Assembly (NCBI RefSeq): GCF_036417845.1
Contig: NC_089980.1
Span: 48,482,501-48,546,500 of the forward strand
Reading direction: 5' to 3'
Source of the DNA: Apteryx mantelli
Taxonomy: Eukaryota > Chordata > Aves > Apterygiformes > Apterygidae
Length of the DNA stretch: 64,000 nucleotides
Numbering within the stretch: the stretch's first letter is position 1; every line of letters starts with the position of its first letter. The notes beneath the pieces are model-generated. The model saw only the letters and a program-made list of their open reading frames with translations. It did not search any database and was not told where the DNA came from. Position numbers and translations under genes: made by a program. Of this stretch, positions 51,205-61,025 are shown one piece after another.

Positions 51205-51325
51205 ATGCGAGACCTAACAGCTCAGGTAACGAGCAGTCTCCTGCAGTTTCCAGAGGTGACTATTCAGGCACTTGGGGAAGATGAGATAATTCTAGATTCT
51301 GTACTTCGTGGGAAGTTTTCTGGAG
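51205..51325 (+). CDS. AHCTF1: AHCTF1 exon 2 (first coding exon)
   Basis: The exon begins at 51199 after TTTACAG; the ATG at 51205 has A at -3. It encodes residues 1-40 ([10 protein letters not shown], then [17 protein letters not shown]) and the first base of a Gly codon. The donor is GTGAGC at 51326. This start is chosen because it matches the conserved MRDL N terminus of vertebrate ELYS. The frame stays open to 51435, but that extension is intronic. Confidence 0.95.
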
Positions 51326-52528
51326 GTGAGCCTTTTCCTTTAAATTTTGGTCTTGGTCTTGACGTGAAGACATTCCTGCCTGGAGGTTACCTAAAGCAAA
51401 GGGTAGTATTATCAGCTCTGTCAGGTTGGTGCTGATGAGATGCACCAGATTTAGAGAGTAAAAAGGATGTTTTAACTGTTAAAAATGCTAATGTTAAAAC
51501 ATTAATATAGTTAAACTTTGAAACTACAGCAATCTACATTAAAAACTATACCAATCTTGTGCTATTAAAATCATTTATTTAAAAACATGCTGAATCAGTG
51601 AGGCCTCTTCAACTTTTAACTAAAAGACATTTTTCAAAAGGTAATAGTGTTGTCTTGGACCATATTTGCACCAGCTCAAACTTTGTGATCATCGTGATGT
51701 CACATGCAGAAATACTTTAGTTCTTGTGCAGTGTTATGGAGGCAGGCAATCTTTATTTTCTTTTCCAATCAGAATAAGAACAGAAGGGAGAGTGTAAGAC
51801 TGTTAAGCACTGCAGCCATATTTCCAAAGTGTTTAATAGGATGCAGATGAGTATCCAGTGAGGGTTTCTGAAATGGCTAAGCAGATTAGATTCTTGACTG
51901 GCTAGGTGATCTGAAAAGAGCTGGATGCATAGCTGGATTTCTAGGCATCTAGAATCTACCTGGTCGTAAATGCAGTAATGCAGTTAATATTTTCTTTGGG
52001 CTTAAAGTAGATCCATGAAATAAAATATGTTAAATTTCTTATGGAGTCAGTACATGTAAAAGTTTTAATGTACTAATGCAGTGCCCATTTTAAGCTCATT
52101 TCACCCAATTCCCTGCCCAAAATAGACATATGCCCAGTAAAATTAGTAAACCAGAAATGATTTGTTTGTTATTTGTTATATTTGAAATATGCTTTAAGAC
52201 TTGTATTCCCTTACATGTTTAGATTTTTTTTTATTATAAAAACAAGCCAAATATGGTGTGAAGATTATGGCTTAGTATGTTGCAATCTTTATCCCATACA
52301 ATCGAAACCCTTCCTCAGGGCAGGGAAGACAAGTACAAATGCAAAGTAATGAGGTTGTTAATTGTAAGGTGTATTGCCTGCAGGTTTCAATGGATGGTTT
52401 TAAATAATTGATCAGCATTGGGTAAGTCAGTCTTCCTCTGTTAGGTTGTGAGTACTTTTATTGCAGAAAAGGAACAATGTCTTTTCTACTTGAAATTTGC
52501 TTCGACCAGCTTTCTTTTTTTCTTCTAG
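51326..52528 (+). other. AHCTF1: AHCTF1 intron 2
   Basis: A 1,203-bp GT-AG intron with a strong T-rich acceptor tract. Nothing else is recognised. Confidence 0.9.
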
Positions 52529-52782
52529 GGAGAAATGGCCTAGCATGGTTGGCATGTGGTCCTCAAATTGAGGTAGTGAACTCCGTGACAGGAGAGCGGC
52601 TCTCTGCATATTGTTTCAGTGGAGTAAACGAACAGCCTCCCACTGTTCTTGTGGTAAAGGAGTTTTCCTGGCAGAAGAGAACTGGATTACTAGTTGGGTT
52701 GGAAGAAGCGGAGGGAAGTGTTCTCTGTCTGTATGACCTTGGAATATCAAGAGTGGTTAAAGCAGTTGTTCTTCCAGGAAGG
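52529..52782 (+). CDS. AHCTF1: AHCTF1 exon 3
   Basis: A 254-nt exon encoding residues 41-125 of the beta-propeller. The acceptor is TCTTCTAG and the donor is GTGCGT. Key stretches are [48 protein letters not shown] and [20 protein letters not shown]. The exon ends on a codon boundary at Arg125. One difference from mammals as I recall them is Trp for Cys in the LAxLACG segment. Confidence 0.96.
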
Positions 52783-55700
52783 GTGCGTGTTTTTTAATCT
52801 GAGAAATGAAGTTTTTGTCTTATGTGCTGCATAATCCTGTTTCAAGAAAAGTTTTGGAGCGTTGTTTTGTAGGAAGATTTTTTTTTTTGTAGGAGAGGGT
52901 TGGTTTTTTTTCTATACTGCTTTAACATACTGTCACTTCACAGTATCCAGTCAAGAGAGTCTTGATGTAAAATCTTGGGTTTAATGGTGCCATTATCTTT
53001 TGAGTCATACTGATAGTAAAACAAGTTTTCTGCTTTTACTGAAGAGTATGTAGTTTCCTAATACTCTTAATTCCATAAAAAAGGCATTGAAAAATAGCTT
53101 TTTATGTTTAGAGTGAAAAAGAGAAAAAAATTGCTTTGAAGTGTCTGTAATACACATTTTCTAGATGGTTAGTTTCTGTCAAAAACAGTCTTTAAAATAT
53201 TTTACAACACAACAATTGTGGAAATTTGAATGACTTAAAATACACATTCCCATGAATCAAACTAGCAAACAGATGACTCTGGAGCAGAATGTATTTTTAT
53301 GTTGGTTTAGGGATGGAGAAAAGAGCATTTAGCAAGTGAGTTATTTGACAGATTGTTGAAAGATTGGCTTGCAATCCAAAGTGCAGCTTCCTTAAAGTAA
53401 TTTGGGGATTTATGATTAGCATCTAAGATTAGATTCTGTCAAGCCAGAAAGGAATCATCTGTAATATGGGACATTTTAAAAATCTCACAAATTGATTATC
53501 TGTTTGATATTTTTTATTGAGCTGATGGCTTTTATTAGTTCTGTCTTAAACTTTAGCTTCCCTATTTGAATGTTTTTCTACACCAGCATCCCAGTTACAA
53601 TGGTTCCAGGTCCTCTCTGCCCCAGTTGTCTGTTTGAATCTGTGCTCACTAAATATTCTTTTTGTACACTGACAAGGTACACTGATGTAATATTATTTTT
53701 TTCTACTTTTTCTAACATATAAACTCAAATAATGTGATACCACCTAGTCTCATTATCTATATTCTGTTTTGAAATAGAATGTGCTTATAAGTATCAATTG
53801 TACTAGGGAGTTTTTCCATAGCATGAAAAGTAGTTCTGGAGAAAACGTGAGGGGGGGAAATTGGCTGTTGTGTGATAAATGTTACAAATTATGGAATAAA
53901 GCCAAGGCTTATCTGAATTTTTACTGTTCTGCACTGGATGCTCTTGAATTACAAGCATGTTTTGTCTGTTGCTTTCATTTTGGTTCCTATCTTTTTGCTA
54001 TTATGTTAGATTAGCATAGACATGGTTGTTGCTAATTGGAGTGTAAGTTTGGAGTTGTGAATGGGAGTAAGGGTAAACAAAAACAAGTAGATAAAACTTA
54101 AGCTTGGCCACTGTCCATTTCTTTTGAATTTAATTATTCTGTAGCTCAGATTTGCATGTTATATATGACTTGGTGTTTTAATTCTGCCTAAATGTTTCTG
54201 TGATTTTTCACACTGATTAATTTTAAAAGTAAAATGGGGATCTATTCTTAGCTTCATTTTCTGCAGTTTGTGTCGTTTACTTTTTGAAGACTTTAATGAG
54301 CACTTTAATTTATGGACTGTATTCCCTGTGGGTATATCTTCTGGAGTCAATTAAGCTGTACAGGTTAACACTAACTTACAGTAGCTCTGGCTGAAGGTGC
54401 CAAACCATTAATATATTAACACAGGGTAGTTATTGTGAAAATGTGACTACCTTTTAGTTGTAAGAGTAGGCAGTAAGTCGTTCAGAACATCAAGGAATGA
54501 GTTCAAAAAAACCCAACAAACTTAGAAAAAAATCTGTCATAATTTTTTTTTGTGGGAGCCTCCCTAATTGCCATGGAATACCCATGCAAAATGAAGTGGA
54601 AAATTGAATATGTTAGTGGAATATAGCTTGCAATAAATTCTGCTAAAAGCAACTCTGAATTGAAAACATTAGTTATATTAAACTGCTTTATAATGCTCCT
54701 ACTTTTCAAAACTATTGAAAAGTATTTTCACAATTTTTTCTGGTTTGTATTGAGGAGGCAGAAGGATAGCATTCAGATTCAGTGAGCTGAGAAAAGTTTT
54801 CTTTGTTCGTTCCCAGAATGAGTTGGCAGTAGTGTAGGAGAATATGAAAAGCCAGTCAGTGGAAAAATATGCTGTTTCAGGAGCTTCTACATGGAAAATT
54901 GAAGTGTTAAAACCAGGAAACACTTTTAGAAAACTGTATGCAAAAGCTGGAAAGATTCATTTGGAGCCAGTTGAACAATGAAAAAATCTGTCCAAAGAAA
55001 AAGAAATTAGAAGCAACACTTACAGATTGGATAACTTTGCAGTGAAATGCATGCTGTATTTCTGTTCTAATAAGTCACCAAGACTTGGAGCAGCAAGAGT
55101 TTGGATAATCAAAATGCTTTAGATAATCCTTTGAGTAGCAGGGCAGGTGAGAAATTTGATTTGTAGGAAATCTGAAACAAAATGAAGTTATCTAGATTAG
55201 TATAGACATGTCTAAGATTAAAGCTGTGACCAGGATGAAAAGTAAATTCTGTGGTGGATTGCTAGGCTATGTAGTCATAGCAAATATTCATGTAGAAGGA
55301 GAGAACTGTGGGGCTTAGAGATTTGTTTTTTTTCCACCTCTGAAAAAACAAATATAGGAAGAGACTACCTTGTGATGGTCACCTCTTTGTTTCACTTCAA
55401 TGTAAAATTTTCTGCTGGTTTCATTGTGTTGCGATGCTCTACTTTCATAAGAAGATCAAATGATAGCCCGCATTCTTCTTTTGTATGACTTTAGTGCAGG
55501 AGTCTTTGCTTGTATCTCTGCTGTAGAATTCAGCATTGTCCTGGGATGTGTTGCAGGTGCTGCAACTTTTTGCTTTAGTTTAAAATAGTTCAAAACAGTT
55601 GCATGCAAACTGTTTTGAACATTGAGGAGTAGAATGCACTTCTTGTGTGGTTAGTTAGCTTTTTATCTAACAAGCTGCTGTTCTTTTGTTGTTGTTTTAG

Positions 55701-56361
55701 GCTGGCTTTTTTAACTTGTTTTTATTAACCTATGCAAAAGAACTGGTGTGCATTCAATATTTTTTTTTCAACTTAATCTAGTAGTTCTTTTAATCTATAT
55801 GAGGGCTAGTATCAAGTTTACTAAGCCAGTATCTGCCTTCAACACTTGCTGGAAATGTTTCATTTCCATAGAAATGGTGTGTCTGCCAGGCAACTGCATT
55901 TAGTGCCTTTTCTGACTTAAAGCCATGATTTAACCTAATACAGGTTTGGCAAAGAAGGCATAAACTGTCATGGCACTGGGCTGTGAGCAGAGGGAGAACT
56001 ACGTTTAGTCATAAGTCTCTTACATATCATAAAGTTCTGTATGTATAATTAATTTTAAATTTGTATTAGTGTTAACTGTTTTTCTTAAGTAGGAAACTAA
56101 ATTGCTAATCTGCAATAATAGAGTGCATTTAAGTTGAAATTAATTCAGTTAAATAACTAAGAAATCTAGTAAATTGTAAGTGTTAATTTTTGTAAAGGGA
56201 TTTGATTTTCTTAAAGTAATTGAAGACAGTACTTTTCTTTCAAATCTTATGATTCTGCATTTATTTTCTTGTTTCTGATGTGCTAACTCTGGCTTTACTG
56301 TTGAATGATTTCTATTTAGCATGTCAAACAGCTTAAGTATTAACTTGCAGTTTTCCTGTAG
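52783..56361 (+). other. AHCTF1: AHCTF1 intron 3
   Basis: A 3,579-bp GT-AG intron, AT-rich. It contains a near-perfect 33-bp palindrome at 55588-55620. No interspersed element or other gene is recognised. Confidence 0.9.
55588..55620. repeat. Inverted repeat, 13-bp perfect arms
   Basis: GTTCAAAACAGTT (55588-55600) and its exact reverse complement AACTGTTTTGAAC (55608-55620) flank the 7-nt GCATGCA. The whole 33 bp is almost a single palindrome. Confidence 0.9.
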
Positions 56362-56542
56362 GTAACTGCTATAGAACCCATAATTAATCATGGAGGAGCC
56401 AGTGTGAGCACGCAACACCTACACCAGAGTCTGCGGTGGCTCTTTGGTGTGGCAGCAGTGGTTACGGATGTTGGACATATACTTCTAGTTGACCTTTGTT
56501 TGGATGATTTATCTTGCAGTCAGAATGAAATAGAAGCATCAG
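56362..56542 (+). CDS. AHCTF1: AHCTF1 exon 4
   Basis: A 181-nt exon encoding residues 126-185 plus one base. The acceptor is CCTGTAG and the donor is GTGAGT. Stretches include [37 protein letters not shown] and [18 protein letters not shown], all strongly conserved in vertebrate ELYS. This is a propeller blade. Confidence 0.96.
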
Positions 56543-57339
56543 GTGAGTTTACAGTTTTTAAACTTAAAACTCTCATTTTGAAAGTAAGAAAGTCTTCTAA
56601 ATAAAGAATATGTATCCCATTTTGAAGATGATAGCATGCAGACATTTAGAACTACCGATAACAGATGGTGGTTTGACATCATATAGTCCAATTTGATCAA
56701 AGATAGGAATGGTTTAATGCTGTTTCTAAATTTATAAATGCCCCCCTCCCTCCCTCCAAGATCCTTAAGCCATTATGATTCTTGTCAGTGAGGTTTAGGA
56801 ATTTTACCATCTGAATCATTGCAGCTGCCCATTGGGAAGCTGTGTCAACCAGAGGCACCCTATTTCTTGGGAATGTTCTGCTTCTTTTAAATGACTTGTG
56901 ACAAGTTGTAGGAATACTTAAGCTGGATTTTTTTTTTTTTTTTTTTTTAAATCATGCATTTGGATGAATGAAATCTCTAAGTTGTGTATTCAGGTTACAT
57001 CCACTGTTTTGCTATTACAACAGCAGCTCCATGAGTTGATATCACTTCAAATGACTTTGTTGTGAAGCCCAAACTCCTGATTTACAGAGTCCAAGAAGAA
57101 ACTGTCCATCATGGTTACACTTTTACCTGGTTTTAAAATATGAGACAGAATATCAGTCCAGTCAGAGAGTTCCTATGTTCTTTGAATAATTAGGAAGTGG
57201 AAATAAAAAATAGAAATGTTGAATAAATGGATATTTTGCCTGGTACAGTGGAATTGGATCATACAGTCATTTTGAAGTGTTTAAAATGCATCCTAAATAG
57301 AATAACACATTCTTTTATTGCATGATTTTGTGTGTGTAG
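56543..57339 (+). other. AHCTF1: AHCTF1 intron 4
   Basis: A 797-bp GT-AG intron. It includes a T21 run at 56928-56948 and a CCCT-rich patch near 56742-56757. The acceptor follows TGTGTGTAG. Confidence 0.9.
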
Positions 57340-57547
57340 ACCTAGAAGTTATCACTGGAATTCCTGCTGAAATTCCACAAAGAAGAGAAGCTGTGACCAG
57401 AGAGGGACGACATCTCTGTTTTCAATTACAAAATCCTTCAGGAACAGCAATATCAACCTTATGCTACATAAGCAGAAGCAATCAGCTGGTTGTGGGTTTT
57501 TCAGATGGTTATCTATCGCTATGGAATATGAAAACTTTGAAGAAGGA
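57340..57547 (+). CDS. AHCTF1: AHCTF1 exon 5
   Basis: A 208-nt exon encoding residues 186-254 and two bases of the next Glu codon. The acceptor is TGTGTAG and the donor is GTAAGT. It reads [46 protein letters not shown] and [16 protein letters not shown]. The [10 protein letters not shown] segment has the look of a propeller blade's outer strands. Confidence 0.96.
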
Positions 57548-59148
57548 GTAAGTAGGCCTTTCTGTCTGGCCATGCCTGGTGGTGCAGGGATTTCAATTTT
57601 TACTTAAGGAAATATCTTAAGATAAAGGGTAACCTTTTTTCAAGGACTGAAATTCTTGAGTATAATCTTGAAATGCTTAGAAATCCTCCTCTGAAATAAC
57701 TACTAAGTGATACATGGATAAAGTGGACCTTCTCCTCGAACTAGGGTTGTTTTCCTTATTTATTGTGCCTGTGAATTGAGGAGTGTTGGAAAACATACTG
57801 CTTCTGGTTATGTTAAACAGGATGTGACAATATTGATATCTATAAGGAAATAAGAGAATTCCTTCTATCAGCAGTGTTCAGTGAAAACAGGAAACAAGTA
57901 TATTTAGATGAAACATTTTTTTAATTATTTTTCAGAACCACTTACTGCAATTAGGACATAACTTGCAAAGCTTCAGTATATTAATAATGTAATTTTGCTG
58001 ATAATATTCTTAAAAGTATCCATGATGAAACTAGTGAGACATGAAAAATCATAGCTGATTTGTGCCTGAGAATATACTTTTTCCCTACGTTTCAGCCTTG
58101 ACTGAAATAGGAGATTGACCAGTTCTAAAGCAAGGATGCTCATCCTGTCGCTTTGTTCTCATCAAAGCTGAATGAAAGTTTGCTTAGAACATTTGGAGAT
58201 TAGAATAAGGGACATGTAAATTTATGGACAGTAGAAAGATTAGAGGATGATTTCAAACCTGCCAAAGAACAATCTCACTTGAGATTTATGACCAAGGTCA
58301 GATAGAGATTCATTAAGTAAATGTGCAGTGACTCACCAGAAATTATTAGATGCATAAATAGATGATGGAGGAATAAGTAGGTGGCAGGAAAAGAAAGAAG
58401 ATTATGAACTTGCAAATAAAGTTCAGAAGTCTGGAAGAAAAATGCTTTTCTACATAGTCCAAGCAAAGAAACAGGAGACTTTCTGTTTGGCACTGCTTTG
58501 GATTTGTTCAGGAGAAGTTCTACGTTTTAAATTCTGTACTTAAGTAAGCTACAACAGCAGGAGCAATCTTTTGCTTGGCAATTGGAATATTCATTTAGAA
58601 GAGGTTGGTTTGAATCACTTCAGGCAGAGGAGGCTATAAACCCATTTTTTAGCATTTCATGGACAATAAATTCCTTATCTCTCAACTGTTCCGTAAAAAA
58701 TAGTCACTTCCTTGTCTCACTCCTTTGGGTATAAAATGGAAGTGTGATCTTCTGTCCTTTGAGGATGTGTATGTAGCTGCTCTTCTCTCAGAGGATTCTT
58801 CCACCCTAGTGGTGATGAGTTGTTTGATGTTTTAGGAGAGATGGATGTTGGATGCATTCAGTTCTCCTCCTGCTTCTGGATTGAGATTCTAAGTAAATGA
58901 TTCTGGATTAAATAAGAATAACCTGAATATGCATAGTTTTACACGTGTTCGTGCTTACATTTGCTTCTAACCACCCATTTCTTGAATTGTCAAAAATCTC
59001 TTAAAATCAATGCTTGCTAAGTTCTCAAGTCAGGCATTTTATTAAGAAGAAATGCTGAGGCTTTTGAAATGCGTTTAAGAATACCTAGCATGATGCAAGT
59101 AGTTAGTGTGTATAGGCTCACCTTTGCTTTTTCTTTTACCTGTATTAG
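57548..59148 (+). other. AHCTF1: AHCTF1 intron 5
   Basis: A 1,601-bp GT-AG intron. Its 3' part contains one copy of a 19-bp sequence (59056-59074) that recurs exactly in intron 7. Nothing else is recognised. Confidence 0.9.
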
Positions 59149-59265
59149 GTACCACTTTCAGCTTGAAGGAGGAAGGATTCCTGTCTATACTGTTACTTTC
59201 CAGGAACCTGAAAATGATCCTCGCAATTGTTGTTACTTGTGGGCTGTTCAGTCTACACAAGAAAG
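59149..59265 (+). CDS. AHCTF1: AHCTF1 exon 6
   Basis: A 117-nt exon encoding residues 255-293 plus two bases. The acceptor is TGTATTAG and the donor is GTGACT. Its peptide includes [18 protein letters not shown] and [20 protein letters not shown], the latter nearly invariant among vertebrates. Confidence 0.96.
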
Positions 59266-60940
59266 GTGACTAAAAACTCGCTGTAAACCACTAGAGTGAA
59301 AAAACATTATTTATTTGTACCTCTTTGAATGCAGCTGATGTATGTATATTTGTTTTATACACAGTCTTCAATCTGCTCTTTTTGCCCTGTTCTGTTAATT
59401 AGGAAATTGATTATATACTAACATTTTTCACTAATTAAAGTGTTCGTTGATGAAATCTAAAGGAGACTGTAATGTCAGGTTTACTCTTTTTGAGCCTGTG
59501 CAACATATTTTTTTTCTTCCTTCCTGGATGGTCTTAAAAATTTTAAATGTAGACCTGAGCTCCATTTTTAATTGTAGAGCCACCACTGGCAGCTTCCTAA
59601 AAATGAGTAGTGATACTTCTGAGGGTACTGTTTTGCAAAATATATTTGCATTTTAGAGCTGGTAACAATTATAGAGCTGGTAGAATTTTGCTGAAGATTT
59701 AGCCATGTAGGGGACTCTCTCTAATATAGCAGGTGTTGTGCTTACCATACAACTTTTACAGGTTTTAGCAGATGTGAGGAAGGATCCACCACTCACAATA
59801 ATAATAATGGCCTCAAATATTTTTCTAGAATAAATTTCTTCTGTTTTATTTGTAGTTTGGAAGTTCTAAGTCATCAGTCCACGAGGAAACATTTATCATC
59901 ATAGTTGTATTTGTAGTCCCTTTTTCCTGAGTTTGGGATTGAACAAGGTGCATAATGCCATTATATCTGAGCACTAGTAAATCTTTCTATTTGTTTCATA
60001 TACTTTCTCTTAGTTTGAACTGTGACTTTGAGTTGCTGTTTCTTGCATTTGTTCAAATTGCTGTTGTAGAGTTGTGTGTTTGTATTTTTAGTGAGTTCAC
60101 TAGAAGCCTGGTTTTCATGCAGTTCCTAGCTTGCTCAGAGTTTCTGAAAGAAGGCAAAGCAATAGTGGCTATATTTTTGTGCTTACATTCTTAAATTATG
60201 TTCTTTATTTCGTGTTGATTGCTTCATAACTTGTTTGATATTTGCATGAGGGCATCAAAATACCATTAAACATACGGTTTAGACTGCAGATCTAGAACAC
60301 AAACTGTGCCAGTCTAACAGCCTGCTGCCAGCAAAGGAAGGCAGTCACAGTATTGCTGATTACCTTGTGCCAACTTTAGCGGTCTTTGGATTCTCCCTGA
60401 CTCAGTTCAGATCATCTGGCAGAAAACTATTCCTGAGCAGAAAAATTGATAGTTTTCTGCCAGGCTAATGAATTAAATCAGTATGTAGAAGGGTCTGATG
60501 TATGCAAGAGAGAGATTGGACTATTGTTGTTATGGCAGGGGGAAAAGGAACAAGATCTCTCTATTTCAGTGTAAGCGAGCTATTTAATTAGCTCAGCTGT
60601 TCACAGAGCAACAATCTTCTTAGGTTTGAATTTAAGGCAGATTGGATCAAGAGCTCTTCACTGTGAAGAACTATTGCCAACAGGTTTTAGTCTGCAATAC
60701 GTTAAAGCTTTCAAATTACATGGCTAGCATTTGTCACTGGAGCTGTTAATGTCAACATTATCTCCTTTATGTTCTAGGTTCTTAATGTGACCAATTGTCA
60801 TGGTTTGGGAAGTAGTATTTTTCTTTCCATCAAGAATATACTATTAAGGAAAATTTCAATCTAGGTCTAATAAAATGATAATTTCGCAGAGAAGTATAAA
60901 ACAATTTTGTAATCAGATTTCATTATTTATACCCTTTCAG
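59266..60940 (+). other. AHCTF1: AHCTF1 intron 6
   Basis: A 1,675-bp GT-AG intron. It contains a strong hairpin-forming inverted repeat at 60416-60463. No gene or interspersed repeat is recognised. Confidence 0.9.
60416..60463. repeat. Inverted repeat, 15-bp perfect arms, 18-nt loop
   Basis: CTGGCAGAAAACTAT (60416-60430) and its exact reverse complement ATAGTTTTCTGCCAG (60449-60463) are separated by 18 nt. In RNA the stem would gain a G-U pair at the base. The flanks outside this do not pair well. Confidence 0.9.
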
Positions 60941-61025
60941 TGAAGGTGATGTTGTGAGTTTACATCTGTTGCAGTTAGCATTTGGTGACAGAAAACGCTT
61001 GGCATCAGGACAAGTGATGTATGAG
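60941..61025 (+). CDS. AHCTF1: AHCTF1 exon 7
   Basis: An 85-nt exon encoding residues 294-322, ending on a codon boundary. The acceptor is CCCTTTCAG and the donor is GTAAGA. Peptide: [29 protein letters not shown], matching the ELYS propeller. The next exon should begin with a GLEYCEER-like sequence and is not found in the remaining 3 kb. Confidence 0.95.

Larger units (their letters stand above)
51199..61025 (+). other. AHCTF1: AHCTF1 (ELYS) gene, 5' coding part
   Basis: ELYS/MEL-28 is a large nucleoporin (over 2,200 residues in mammals). It binds nucleosomes and AT-rich chromatin at the end of mitosis, recruits the Nup107-160 complex to start pore assembly, and also sits at kinetochores. 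Seen here: coding exons 51205-51325, 52529-52782, 56362-56542, 57340-57547, 59149-59265 and 60941-61025, all with AG/GT borders. They join to 322 uninterrupted codons that I recognise as the ELYS N terminus (start [10 protein letters not shown]; later [59 protein letters not shown]). These residues are part of the seven-bladed beta-propeller, which covers about the first 490 residues. The helical domain and C-terminal AT-hook region are beyond the right edge. Confidence 0.95.

Noticed and set aside
51326..51435. Extension of the AHCTF1 first coding exon to the stop at 51435
   Set aside because: A GTGAGC donor at 51326 and the matching phase of exon 3 show the extension is intronic; the extra residues do not fit ELYS.
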